Shown here in pieces: positions 50,790 to 59,538 of a stretch of 64,000 bases of DNA. The stretch is from Bin5 sp965221145 (GTDB lineage: Bacteria > Chloroflexota > Anaerolineae > Caldilineales > Caldilineaceae): positions 5,332,001 to 5,396,000 of the forward strand of contig OZ244877.1 in assembly GCA_965221145.1 (NCBI GenBank), written 5' to 3'. Every line of letters begins with the position of its first letter. Positions within the stretch are counted from its first letter, which is position 1. The translations under genes and the position numbers were made by a program. Below the pieces are notes generated by a model, which was given only the letters and a program-made list of their open reading frames with translations, did no database searches and was not told where the DNA came from.

Positions 50790-52529
50790 GTGCAGCAGCT
50801 TTTTCATGGTCTTTCAGCAGCCCCCGGTGTCGGGATTGGCAACGTTTTCAGTTATGCCCCCGCCGTCACCGACGATGTCTGCGGGACAGGCGCGGAGGGC
50901 GCACCGCTCCCAGGCGGGACGCCCAAAGAGGAGTGGGAACGCTTTCTGGCTGCCCGGCTGCTTGTGGATGAGGAGTTGGCACGCTTGGCGCAGATCGGGC
51001 AGGCCGCGGCCGCGGAGATATTCCTCGTCCATCGCGAAATTCTCCATGACAGTACGCTGACCGACGCGGTCCGCACCGCCATCGATTCAGGCTCGGACGC
51101 CACCCGCGCAACCCAAATGGCGACGGGCGAACTGGTCCAACTCTTCCAGGGCCTCAGCGACGAGTACTTCGCCAGCCGCGCCACCGATGTCCGCGATGTC
51201 GGTCAGCGCCTCGTAACTCGCCTTGGAGGAATTACGTCGGCTCGCCAGTTGAACCCGTTGCCCAATGGCACGATTTTGCTTGCCGAAGACCTGACGCCGT
51301 TTGATACGACCCATCTCGATCAAGCGCATGTCGTTGGCATTGCGCTGGCCGCCAGCACGCCCACCGCCCACACCGCGATCCTGGCCCGCAGCCTGGGCAT
51401 CCCACTGGTCTGCAGCGCCGGGTCGGAGATTTTGCAACTGCAGAACGGAATGTTCGGCGTCGTTGATGGAATCCGCGGCCGCCTGCTCGTGGACCCGGAT
51501 GAGGAAACGCTTGAACAGTATAGACTGACCCGCGCGCGCCTGCAGCGCTTTCAGGCCGAAGCCCTCTCCCACTCCCATGAGCCGGCTCTGACCCCCGACG
51601 GCGTGCGTATCCCCGTACGCGTAAACGTGAATAATCGCGATGATCTCCTGCACATCGACTCCAACGGCGCCGAGGGTATCGGGCTTCTGCGCACTGAGAA
51701 TCTGTTTCAACATCGCACCAGCCCGCCAACCATTGACGAGCAGTTGGCCGCCTATCAGGATGTGCATTCTTATACCAACAATCACTCTCTGACTGTACGG
51801 CTGCTCGACATCGGCGGCGATAAGCCGGTCCCCTATCTGCCGCAGCCCGCCGAGGCCAACCCTTTTCTGGGTGTGCGCGGCATCCGCTTGCTCCTCCGCC
51901 ATCCGCAGATGCTGACCGATCAGTTCCGCGCGCTTGTGGAACTGGCCCACAACGTATCGCCGGTCAGCCGAATTCGTGTCCTTATTCCGATGATCTCCAA
52001 GGTCAATGAAGTCCAGCGTGCCTTGGCCCTGTTTGAGGAGATTCCCGGTTATAAGCACTGCCGCCATCAGCTCGGCACACTCGAAGTCGGCGTGTTGATC
52101 GAAGTGCCGTCCGCGGCTCTGCTGGCACACCATCTTGCGCCGCAGGTCGATTTCCTCAGCATCGGCACGAACGACTTGGCCCAATACACCCTGGCCGCGG
52201 ACCGGATAAACAGCTCGGTCGCCACCCTGGCAACGCCGCTGGACCCGTCCGTCCTGCGCCTGATCGCCTTCACCTGCGAGGCCGGCCGCGCAGCCGGTAT
52301 CCCCGTCGCCATCTGTGGCGAGGTTGCCGGTGACCCGTCGGTGCAGCCCCTGTTGTTGGGATTGGGGCTGAATGAGATCAGCGTAGCCGGGCCGGCCGTT
52401 CCCCTCGTCAAATCAGCGATTCGTCGCGTGGACATGGCCGCGGCAAAGGCGTTGGCCGCCAGAGCGCTCCAATGCAGTCGCGCCCAGGAGATCCATCAAC
52501 TCCTCCACGATGCAGTCGCGTCCCCGTAG
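50790..52529 (+). CDS. ptsI: PTS enzyme I (PEP-protein phosphotransferase)
   Basis: Autophosphorylates from PEP and passes phosphate to HPr. The 579-residue protein is a complete EI: an N-terminal phosphohistidine domain with the active His194 in TAHTAILARSLGIP, and a C-terminal TIM-barrel PEP-binding domain with GIGLLRTENLF, RLLDIGGDKPVPYL, FLSIGTNDLAQYTL and the active-site Cys509 in ICGEVAGDP. GTG at 50790 (GGAG eight bases upstream) is chosen over GTG 50742. No sugar EIIB/EIIC gene is in the window, so the relay appears dedicated to DHA kinase. Confidence 0.93.
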   Translation: MQQLFHGLSAAPGVGIGNVFSYAPAVTDDVCGTGAEGAPLPGGTPKEEWERFLAARLLVDEELARLAQIGQAAAAEIFLVHREILHDSTLTDAVRTAIDSGSDATRATQMATGELVQLFQGLSDEYFASRATDVRDVGQRLVTRLGGITSARQLNPLPNGTILLAEDLTPFDTTHLDQAHVVGIALAASTPTAHTAILARSLGIPLVCSAGSEILQLQNGMFGVVDGIRGRLLVDPDEETLEQYRLTRARLQRFQAEALSHSHEPALTPDGVRIPVRVNVNNRDDLLHIDSNGAEGIGLLRTENLFQHRTSPPTIDEQLAAYQDVHSYTNNHSLTVRLLDIGGDKPVPYLPQPAEANPFLGVRGIRLLLRHPQMLTDQFRALVELAHNVSPVSRIRVLIPMISKVNEVQRALALFEEIPGYKHCRHQLGTLEVGVLIEVPSAALLAHHLAPQVDFLSIGTNDLAQYTLAADRINSSVATLATPLDPSVLRLIAFTCEAGRAAGIPVAICGEVAGDPSVQPLLLGLGLNEISVAGPAVPLVKSAIRRVDMAAAKALAARALQCSRAQEIHQLLHDAVASP

Positions 52530-52585
52530 GCAGCTGAAATGAAGACGCATGGCAGCAGCTCTACTGCGGACGGCTTGAACGCCCG

Positions 52586-54364
52586 ATGAAACGGATACAG
52601 GCGGAAATCCTGGTGATTGGCGGCGGCGCAACGGGAACCGGTGTCGCCTGGGATGCCGCCTTGCGGGGATTTCGCACCGTCCTGGTCGAAAAACGCGACC
52701 TGACCCACGGCACCACCGGACGCTATCACGGCCTCTTGCACAGCGGCGCACGATATGCGTTGAAAGATGCAGACAGCGCGCTCGAATGTTTCCGCGAAAA
52801 TCGCATCCTGCGCCGCACACACACCCATTGCATCGAGGACACCGGCGGATTTTACGTCGTTACGCCGGAGGATGAGGACGACTATCCCGATCGGTTCGCG
52901 GCCGCCTGCCGCCGCCTCGACATTTCATGCACCGAGATCCCCGCGGCGTCCGCTCTGCGCCGCGAGCCTCTGCTGAATCCTCGCATCAGCCGCGTCTTCG
53001 AACTGCCCGATGCCGCCGCCGACAGCTTCCTCGCTACCCATGCCACCGCCCAGGCCGCCCGCCAGGCCGGCGCACAACTGCTGCCTTATCATGAACTCAT
53101 CGATCTGCACCTCTCCGGCGGCGACGGTCACCGCGCCGTGACTGGTGCCTCCGTCCTCGATACGGTGTCGGATGAAAAGGTGCGTATCGACGCCGACCTC
53201 GTCATCAATGCCGCCGGCGCGTGGGCCGGTCAGATCGCTGCTCTGGCCGACATAGAGGTCAGGATGATTCTGGGCAAAGGAGTGATGCTGGCGACCAATA
53301 GCCGCCTGACCAACACGGTCATCAACCGCTGCAAGATGCCCGGCGACGGTGATATTCTGGTGCCGATTCACACGGTCAGCGTCATCGGCACCACCGACGA
53401 ACAGGTGACCGAGCCGGAAAACCTGCGCATCGAAGAGTGGGAAGTAGACCTGATGCTGACGGAGGGCGACAAGCTGGTGCCCGGTCTCAGCCGCAGCCGC
53501 ATCTTGCGGGCCTGGGCCGGTGTGCGCCCCCTCTTCCAGGAGAATTTCAGTGGCGAAAGTCGCGACGCCACCCGCTCAACGGCCCTACTCGACCACCAGA
53601 GACGGGACGGCGTCAGCGGGTTTCTCACGATTACCGGCGGCAAATGGACGACGTTCCGCCTGATGGCCGAATCCGCCGTCGATGCAGCCTGCGCGCAGCT
53701 ACGCGTGACCCGCCCCTGCCGCACTTCGGAGATAGCCGTGCCCGGCGTCGAACAGGGGCACTATTGGCTCGGTCATCGGCTCAACCAAGTCGAAGAGGAG
53801 AAGCTGCAAGCTGAACTGATCTGCGAGTGTGAACTGGTCACCCGTTCGATGCTGGAAAGCGCAGTGCGGCGCAACCCGACCGTCACCCTGGATGATCTGC
53901 GCCGCGATGTGCGTCTGGGGATGGGGCCGTGCCAGGGCGGATTCTGCACTTATCGCGCAGTCGGCATTCTGCACCAACTGCGCGCCGCCAGCGACGACTG
54001 CCAGAACGAACGCGCCGCGCAGCCGGATGCCGGAGATTGGGAGGTGGCCTATCTGCAATCGCCTGCCCAAAACGCAGCGGCCAGCGGAGTTTCTGTTCAC
54101 GACAGGTCCACTGCCGACGCGCCCCTGCGCTCCGCCGCCATCGATCCACAGGCGGCGACCTCGCAGCCCAATCTGCTCCTGCGGGACTTCCTGCAGGAAC
54201 GTTGGAAGGGCGTTACGCCGATCCTGTGGGGGCAGCAGTTGCGCCAGGAGCGGCTGGACGAACTGATCTATCTGAGCATTCTGAATGCGGATCATCTGCC
54301 GGTGGATGATGCGGAAAGCCCACTAACGGCCTTCTATAATCTGAACGGTGATTCGGCTGATTAG
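52586..54364 (+). CDS. glpA: Anaerobic glycerol-3-phosphate dehydrogenase subunit A
   Basis: FAD-dependent oxidation of sn-glycerol-3-phosphate to DHAP. The 592-residue protein starts with the FAD loop ILVIGGGATGTGVAWDAALRG, then GTTGRYHGLLHSGARYA and GGKWTTFRLMAE of the GlpA/GlpD catalytic domain. It ends with a BFD-like [2Fe-2S] domain (ICECE..., GMGPCQGGFC) characteristic of GlpA. In the last 150 residues there is a low-complexity stretch before LLLRDFLQERWKG. It lies 56 bp after ptsI and before glpB and glpC. Confidence 0.94.
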   Translation: MKRIQAEILVIGGGATGTGVAWDAALRGFRTVLVEKRDLTHGTTGRYHGLLHSGARYALKDADSALECFRENRILRRTHTHCIEDTGGFYVVTPEDEDDYPDRFAAACRRLDISCTEIPAASALRREPLLNPRISRVFELPDAAADSFLATHATAQAARQAGAQLLPYHELIDLHLSGGDGHRAVTGASVLDTVSDEKVRIDADLVINAAGAWAGQIAALADIEVRMILGKGVMLATNSRLTNTVINRCKMPGDGDILVPIHTVSVIGTTDEQVTEPENLRIEEWEVDLMLTEGDKLVPGLSRSRILRAWAGVRPLFQENFSGESRDATRSTALLDHQRRDGVSGFLTITGGKWTTFRLMAESAVDAACAQLRVTRPCRTSEIAVPGVEQGHYWLGHRLNQVEEEKLQAELICECELVTRSMLESAVRRNPTVTLDDLRRDVRLGMGPCQGGFCTYRAVGILHQLRAASDDCQNERAAQPDAGDWEVAYLQSPAQNAAASGVSVHDRSTADAPLRSAAIDPQAATSQPNLLLRDFLQERWKGVTPILWGQQLRQERLDELIYLSILNADHLPVDDAESPLTAFYNLNGDSAD

Positions 54365-54469
54365 ATGATGGGCAGGACTGCTGGCGCACTTTGGCGCGCA
54401 CTGCCCTACACGAACCGGACCAACTGTCGCGTCTGACATATGAGTCATACAGGGTCCCATGTCGGCCTC

Positions 54470-54498
54470 GAAATACGAAATAGGAAGCACGAAATACG
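54470..54498. repeat. (ACGAAAT)-type short repeat before glpB
   Basis: CGAAATACGAAATAGGAAGC followed by ACGAAATACGC. Related runs occur at 10268-10293, 62140-62156 and 62580-62603. It lies directly before the glpB ATG and provides no clear ribosome-binding site apart from AGGAAG. Confidence 0.5.
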
Positions 54499-54499
54499 C

Positions 54500-55777
54500 A
54501 TGCTCGATCTCCTCATCATCGGCGCCGGCTTGACCGGTCTCTTTGCCGCTTGCACGGCTGCTAAGGCAGGCCTGCGCGTGCGGGTGATCGCCAAGGGCTT
54601 GGGGACGACCCACTGGCACGCCGGGACGATCGATCTCCTGGGTTATGTGCCAGGCGGGGGGGAGCCGGTTGCCGACTGGGTTCAGGCAGTTTCGGAGTTG
54701 CCGGATGCGCATCCCTATCGGCTGCTGGGCGTGGAGGCAATCGGGAAGGCGCTAGACAGGTTTCAACGGCTTATTGCCGCGGCCGGGCTGCCGTATGAAC
54801 GTGCCGACGGACAAAACGTCCTGCTCGTTTCACCTGTCGGCGCGGCGCGTCCAGTCTATCTGGCGCCGAAAGCCCAACAGTCGGGGAATCTGGCGGATGG
54901 GCGGCCACTGGCAATCGTCGGTTTGGAGGGAATGCCTGATTTCTACCCGGCGCTGATCGCCGAAAACTTGCAAAAGCAGGGCTACCGCGCCCGCAGCGCG
55001 ACCGTGCCCCTCAACCTGCTCACCGAGCGCCAGGGCGTGCATTGGGCCAACAGCCCGATTCAGTTGGCCCGGCTGCTGGATCAGCCGACTGCGCAGGCGC
55101 GGCTGGCCGAGATGGTCGCGGACGTGGCCGCAACCGGTGAGCGTGTGGGCCTCCCCGCCGTGTTGGGTCTGCACAATCACGCACGCCTCCTGGCCCTATT
55201 TCAGGAAGCAAGCGCCGATAGTTCGATCTTCGAAATCCCGACGCTGCCGCCCAGCGTGCCGGGTATGCGTCTGGACGCGGCGCTGCGCGCCTGCCTGGCC
55301 GAGTTGGGTGTGCGCGTCGAAATGGGGATGGATGTGTGCGGGATTCGGACAGCCAAGAGGCGCATCCTGTGGGTGGAAACCGAGACTGGCAGCCGTCCTC
55401 TTCGTCACAGAGCGCACCATTACCTGTTGGCGACCGGGGGAATCCTCGGCGGCGGCATCCGCGGTGAGCGCTGCGGCCGCGTGCGGGAGACCATCTTCGA
55501 CCTGCCGCTGACGACGCCCCAAGCGCGTGCCCAATGGTTGCGCCCTCTCTTTCTGGACAGGCGAGGCCATCCCATCTTCATGGGCGGCGTGGCCGTTGAC
55601 GTCCGATTCCGTCCGGTCGATGGGACCGGCGCGCCCGTTTACGACAACCTGCGGGCCGCGGGCGCGATCCTCGCCCACACCGATCCAATCCGCGAGCGCA
55701 GTCGCGAAGGAATCGCGATCGCCACTGGCTACGCTGCGGCACGACAAATAGCGGCTGGTGGGGTTGCTATCCACTAG
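54500..55777 (+). CDS. glpB: Anaerobic glycerol-3-phosphate dehydrogenase subunit B
   Basis: Flavoprotein partner of GlpA that relays electrons to GlpC. The 425-residue protein begins at the ATG at 54500 with LDLLIIGAGLTGLFAACTAAKAG, followed by GTTHWHAGTIDLLGY near residue 45 and HHYLLATGGILGGG in the C-terminal half, matching GlpB. An upstream in-frame ATG at 54440 would only add repeat-derived residues. Followed by glpC after 23 bp. Confidence 0.92.
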   Translation: MLDLLIIGAGLTGLFAACTAAKAGLRVRVIAKGLGTTHWHAGTIDLLGYVPGGGEPVADWVQAVSELPDAHPYRLLGVEAIGKALDRFQRLIAAAGLPYERADGQNVLLVSPVGAARPVYLAPKAQQSGNLADGRPLAIVGLEGMPDFYPALIAENLQKQGYRARSATVPLNLLTERQGVHWANSPIQLARLLDQPTAQARLAEMVADVAATGERVGLPAVLGLHNHARLLALFQEASADSSIFEIPTLPPSVPGMRLDAALRACLAELGVRVEMGMDVCGIRTAKRRILWVETETGSRPLRHRAHHYLLATGGILGGGIRGERCGRVRETIFDLPLTTPQARAQWLRPLFLDRRGHPIFMGGVAVDVRFRPVDGTGAPVYDNLRAAGAILAHTDPIRERSREGIAIATGYAAARQIAAGGVAIH

Positions 55778-55800
55778 CTTCTGATACTGAGGTTTGCCCG

Positions 55801-57147
55801 ATGCATACCGTATCTCTACATTCTGTGGGCATGAGCCTGGACGCATGTATCAAGTGCAACATCTGCACCAGCTATTGTCCGGTTTCCGAAGTGACGGACC
55901 GCTTCCCCGGGCCGAAATACGCCGCGCCCCAGTCCGAGCGCTTCCGCGAAATCGGCCAACCCCGCTCGCCCGATGCGTCGGTGGACTACTGCTCCGGGTG
56001 CCGGGTCTGCAACGAAGTCTGTCCAACCGGCGTGCGCATCGCCGAGATCAACGCCCGCGCTCGCGCCCAGATGGTGGCCGAGCGGGGCCTCTCCTTGCGC
56101 AACCGCCTGCTGGGCCGCAATGAACTGATGGGAAAGGCCGGCAGCCTCGCGCCGCGCCTGGCGAATATCCTCCTGCACAACCGGTTCAGCCGACGGCTGG
56201 CCGCTGCTCTGTTCGGTGTGGCCGAGCAGGCGCCGTTGCCCCGCTGGCACGATGAAACGTTCACGCACTGGCTGGCTCGCACCCGTGCCCAGCGGCTGCC
56301 GCAGCGCCGCGTTCTCCCCGACAGCAGCGAGAAAGCGGAGCAAAGTCGCGAGCGCAAGGTCGTCTATTTTCACGGTTGCGCAACCCAGTATTACGAGCCG
56401 TTTGTGGGGATGGCGACGGTCCTTGTGTTGGAGCATCTCGGTTACGAGGTAATCGTGCCTCGACAGAACTGCTGCGGCCTGCCGATGCTTTCGAATGGGG
56501 AGTTTGGCGCAGCGGAGCGTTACCATCGCCGCAACATGGACCGGCTGGCCGCCTATGTCCAGGCCGGCTATCCGATTCTCGGCAGCAGCACCAGTTGTAC
56601 GCTGACGCTCAAGGAGGAGGCGCCGGAACTGCTCGATTTGGATGGTGATGCGGGCGCGCAGGCGCTGAAACTCGCCACCTGGGATGTCTTCGAATGGCTG
56701 CGGGAGCAGCTGGATCAGGGTGAGCTGCCCACCGATCTGCGCCCACTCGATGACGCTCAGCCTTTCATCCTGCCTTATCATGCTCCATGCCAGCTGCGGG
56801 CGCACCGCATCGGCAAACCGGCGCTGGACGTGATGGCGCAGATTCCGGGGCTTGACCTGCGCGAAAGCCAGGCCCGCTGCTGCGGTATCGCGGGCACATA
56901 CGGCTACAAGGCGGAAAAGTACCAGATCGCCATGGATGTGGGGGCGGAGCTATTCGCCTATGTCGCCACGCAAGTCGCAGAGCCTGAGACGCACGGGTCT
57001 GTTTCCTATACCGCCTGCGATTCCGAGACCTGTCGCTGGCAGTTGGAACACGGCTCCGGCCTACCGTCCCGCCATCCGATTGAACTGTTGGCCGCGGCCT
57101 ATGGGCTATACGATCTGCAGGCCCGGCGTCCCCGGGTTGAAAACTAA
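55801..57147 (+). CDS. glpC: Anaerobic glycerol-3-phosphate dehydrogenase subunit C
   Basis: Iron-sulfur subunit that anchors GlpAB and passes electrons to the quinone pool. The 448-residue protein has two [4Fe-4S] motifs (CIKCNICTSYCP and CSGCRVCNEVCP). Two CCG-type cysteine-rich domains follow: FHGCATQYY, NCCGLPML and STSCTLTLKEE in the first, and HAPCQLRAHR and RCCGIAGTYG in the second. All cysteines are present. It completes the glpABC set and is the last clear member of the operon; the next gene starts 3 bp downstream. Confidence 0.94.
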   Translation: MHTVSLHSVGMSLDACIKCNICTSYCPVSEVTDRFPGPKYAAPQSERFREIGQPRSPDASVDYCSGCRVCNEVCPTGVRIAEINARARAQMVAERGLSLRNRLLGRNELMGKAGSLAPRLANILLHNRFSRRLAAALFGVAEQAPLPRWHDETFTHWLARTRAQRLPQRRVLPDSSEKAEQSRERKVVYFHGCATQYYEPFVGMATVLVLEHLGYEVIVPRQNCCGLPMLSNGEFGAAERYHRRNMDRLAAYVQAGYPILGSSTSCTLTLKEEAPELLDLDGDAGAQALKLATWDVFEWLREQLDQGELPTDLRPLDDAQPFILPYHAPCQLRAHRIGKPALDVMAQIPGLDLRESQARCCGIAGTYGYKAEKYQIAMDVGAELFAYVATQVAEPETHGSVSYTACDSETCRWQLEHGSGLPSRHPIELLAAAYGLYDLQARRPRVEN

Positions 57148-57150
57148 GAG

Positions 57151-58284
57151 ATGAGCGACTTTCGTATCCTGATTATCGGCGCCGGGGCCATTGGCTGTTT
57201 TGTCGGCGGCAAGTTGGCCGCGGCAGGGAACGACGTGACACTGGTCGGCCGCGCGCGCACGACAGCGGCTGTGCGGACGCGCGGTCTGGAACTGCGCGCG
57301 GCCGATGGCGCGGCGCATACGATCCGCTCGGTCAGCGCGGTTGCCTCTGTACATGAGGCGTTCCACACCGAGGAGAGAGAGACCTTTTCCCGCTCCTCGC
57401 CCTTTGACCTCGCCGTGCTCGCAGTCAAGAGCTATGACACCGCGACCGTGCTGGACGAACTGGCCGCGGCGATGGGAGCCGCTCCGTTGCCAGCGATTCT
57501 CAGTCTGCAAAATGGCGTCGGCAATGAGGAGGCGATCGCCGCGCGTTTCGGGCCGCAGCGCGTCATCGCCGGGACGATCACCGCTCCGGTCGAGGTGAGG
57601 GAGCCGGGCGTCGTCCAGGTGACGAAGCCCGATTTCGCCGTCGGTCTGGCAGAGAACCGAGCAGAGAGTGAAGAGGAGAGAAGAGAGAGAAGCACCTCGG
57701 GGCGTCCTCTGGGCCTCCCACTCCTCACATTTCTCTCCTCGCAGTTTGTCGCCGCCGGCATTCCCACCAAAGTGTACAAGGATGTACTGGGCATGAAATG
57801 GTCGAAGCTGCTCTTGAATATGATCGGCAATGCCACCAGCGCCATCCTGGCAGAGCCGCCGAGCGTCACATTCGCCGACCCTCGCATCGCCAACCTGGAG
57901 ATCGACGCCCTGCGCGAGGCGCTGCGGGTGATGGCCGCGGCCAACATCCGCCCTTTGAACGTGGAGAAATACCCGCTGGGCGCGCTTGCGCCGTTACTGC
58001 GTTTTGGGCCGCGCGCGCTTCTACGGCCAGCCCTGCACCGGATTGTCGGCGGCGCGCGCGGCGGCAAGATGCCCAGCCTGTTTCTGGATCTGGAGGCAGG
58101 CAAGAGCGGGAGCGAAATAGGCTGGTACAACGGCGCAATCGTGCGCAAAGGGGAGGAAGTCGGCATCAGAACACCGGTCAACCGTCTGCTGACGCAGACG
58201 GTCCAGCAGTTAGTTGCCGAGCCGCAGTTGCGCGCTGCGTGGCGAGGAAACTTCACGCGCTTGGCCGCCGCTGTGGCCATCTGA
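57151..58284 (+). CDS. panE: 2-dehydropantoate 2-reductase family protein
   Basis: NADPH-dependent ketopantoate reductase-like enzyme, 377 residues. The Rossmann loop ILIIGAGAIGCFVGGKLAAAG, LAVKSYDT, LQNGVGNEE and the catalytic-lysine region KDVLGMKWSKLLLNM are present. Two purine-rich insertions enlarge it relative to typical PanE (about 300 residues): one near residue 73-80 (EERETFSRS) and one near 169-195 (ESEEERRERSTSGR), both encoded by short repeats. GlpC proximity (3 bp) suggests cotranscription although the pathways differ, so a different 2-oxoacid substrate is possible. Confidence 0.82.
   Translation: MSDFRILIIGAGAIGCFVGGKLAAAGNDVTLVGRARTTAAVRTRGLELRAADGAAHTIRSVSAVASVHEAFHTEERETFSRSSPFDLAVLAVKSYDTATVLDELAAAMGAAPLPAILSLQNGVGNEEAIAARFGPQRVIAGTITAPVEVREPGVVQVTKPDFAVGLAENRAESEEERRERSTSGRPLGLPLLTFLSSQFVAAGIPTKVYKDVLGMKWSKLLLNMIGNATSAILAEPPSVTFADPRIANLEIDALREALRVMAAANIRPLNVEKYPLGALAPLLRFGPRALLRPALHRIVGGARGGKMPSLFLDLEAGKSGSEIGWYNGAIVRKGEEVGIRTPVNRLLTQTVQQLVAEPQLRAAWRGNFTRLAAAVAI
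57655..57742 (+). repeat. Purine/pyrimidine short repeat inside the PanE-like gene
   Basis: A purine tract (GAGTGAAGAGGAGAGAAGAG and following) is answered about 40 bases later by a pyrimidine tract (CTCCTCACATTTCTCTCCTC), making a long imperfect hairpin. A smaller relative is at 57368-57402. It is translated as a charged insertion between strands of the Rossmann domain. Confidence 0.45.
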
Positions 58285-58410
58285 AGCCTGTCGGTTTGCG
58301 TTCTGCGATGGGCCGGAGATTCCCCGCACAACTCTTAAGCCAGCCGTGACAGGCTCAAAGCAAATGAGCGGCCACTACGCACTACGGATTACGCAATGTA
58401 GTACAGGCGT

Positions 58411-59463
58411 TCAAAGTCCCGGTCCGATCAGCACGATCAGCACGAGCGCCAGGATGGCAAACGCCGAGTACTCCAGCACAAGTTTGCGGCTGAGATGGCC
58501 TTCTTGCAGGGCATGGCGGGCAAGCCCCACGAACAGATAGAAGACCAACAACAGCAGCAGCCCACCAGTTGCGCCGGATAACGGCAAGTAGTTCAGCGCC
58601 CACGCCACCTCGCCCAAAACAAGCCCAACCAAGACGGCATAACGGAGCACGACGTTCACTCTGGGCATGACATCGCGCAGCAGTTCAACCGTCAGCAGAG
58701 CGGCCGTCGCGGCGATGAGGGAGCCGGAGAGCAGGCTACGGGTGCGGGTCTGATAGACCAGCAGAAAAAGGGCCAGGACAGCGGCATAGGAGAGGACGTT
58801 GAGAAGGATGCGGGCCTGTCGGTAGGCGGGCGACTGCCGGTCGGCGGTCGCGTAGAGATTGAAGAGTATAATGGAGATCAACACGCCGCTGAACAGCGCG
58901 GCGCTGGCCTGGAAGAGCGGCGTCTCGGCGAGGGGCGCCAGCAACACTGCCAGGATGGAGACGGCAGCCGGCAGCCCCCAAAACAGCCATGTGCGCCCCC
59001 CCTGGAGAGACCAATTTTCGCCTTCCCCGTTCGGCGCGCCGAAGGAATGTCGAATCGGTTCATGGCCCGAAGAGTCCCCCGCGAACAGGGGATGAGTGCG
59101 GATGGCCCGCTCGGTGCCGCTGGCCGTCAGCAGAGCGATAAAGACGGCGATTACGGTGGTTTCGCTGATTCTGATCGATATGGGTGAGCCGAGCGCGTTC
59201 AGGGTCAGAACAACGGTCGGCAGCCGCAAGAACAGGCTGATCGAAACCGTCGCCGCTACGGTCCACGCCAGAACGCTCACGCGTTGCACGAAGCGCCGAT
59301 TCGGGCGGTACACTGTCGCTGAGTGGCCGCGGAGGGCGCCCTCCGCGTTCCCCTGTTGCCCGCTGGCCGGGAACGGAGTAAAATGGCCTTCGTCTTCCGT
59401 TTGATTGCCGCCAGGCGCCCGAGGACTCGGTCGGCGAAAGTCAAAATCCGTTGTGGCGCTCAT
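58411..59463 (-). CDS. Polytopic membrane protein of unknown function
   Basis: A 350-residue protein. Residues 1-60 are hydrophilic. About nine hydrophobic helices follow, ending in VLEYSAFAILALVLIVLIGPGL. A charged loop near residues 110-140 separates the first helices from the rest. I do not recognise the family. The ATG at 59463 has no Shine-Dalgarno sequence, but TATAAT lies seven bases upstream, suggesting a leaderless mRNA. It is divergent from the CHAT protease gene 76 bp away. Confidence 0.65.
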   Translation of the reverse strand: MSATTDFDFRRPSPRAPGGNQTEDEGHFTPFPASGQQGNAEGALRGHSATVYRPNRRFVQRVSVLAWTVAATVSISLFLRLPTVVLTLNALGSPISIRISETTVIAVFIALLTASGTERAIRTHPLFAGDSSGHEPIRHSFGAPNGEGENWSLQGGRTWLFWGLPAAVSILAVLLAPLAETPLFQASAALFSGVLISIILFNLYATADRQSPAYRQARILLNVLSYAAVLALFLLVYQTRTRSLLSGSLIAATAALLTVELLRDVMPRVNVVLRYAVLVGLVLGEVAWALNYLPLSGATGGLLLLLVFYLFVGLARHALQEGHLSRKLVLEYSAFAILALVLIVLIGPGL

Positions 59464-59469
59464 AGATCC

Positions 59470-59475
59470 ATTATA
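59470..59475 (-). promoter_or_regulatory. -10 box of the membrane protein gene, probably leaderless
   Basis: A perfect TATAAT on the minus strand whose expected start point coincides with the ATG at 59463. The -35 region (TAGCCA at 17-bp spacing) is poor. Confidence 0.45.
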
Positions 59476-59538
59476 CAGTCGTTGGTTGCTCGTGGCTAGT
59501 GCGGTCGCTATCCACGAGCAACTATTCATTGTTCACCG

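Noticed and set aside
51087..52184. 365-codon open frame on the minus strand inside ptsI
   Set aside because: It is antisense to a gene with complete EI motifs and shows no domain of its own; long antisense frames are common in GC-rich DNA. The same applies to 48737-49780, 27704-28750, 29092-30423, 55816-56805 and 61116-62090.
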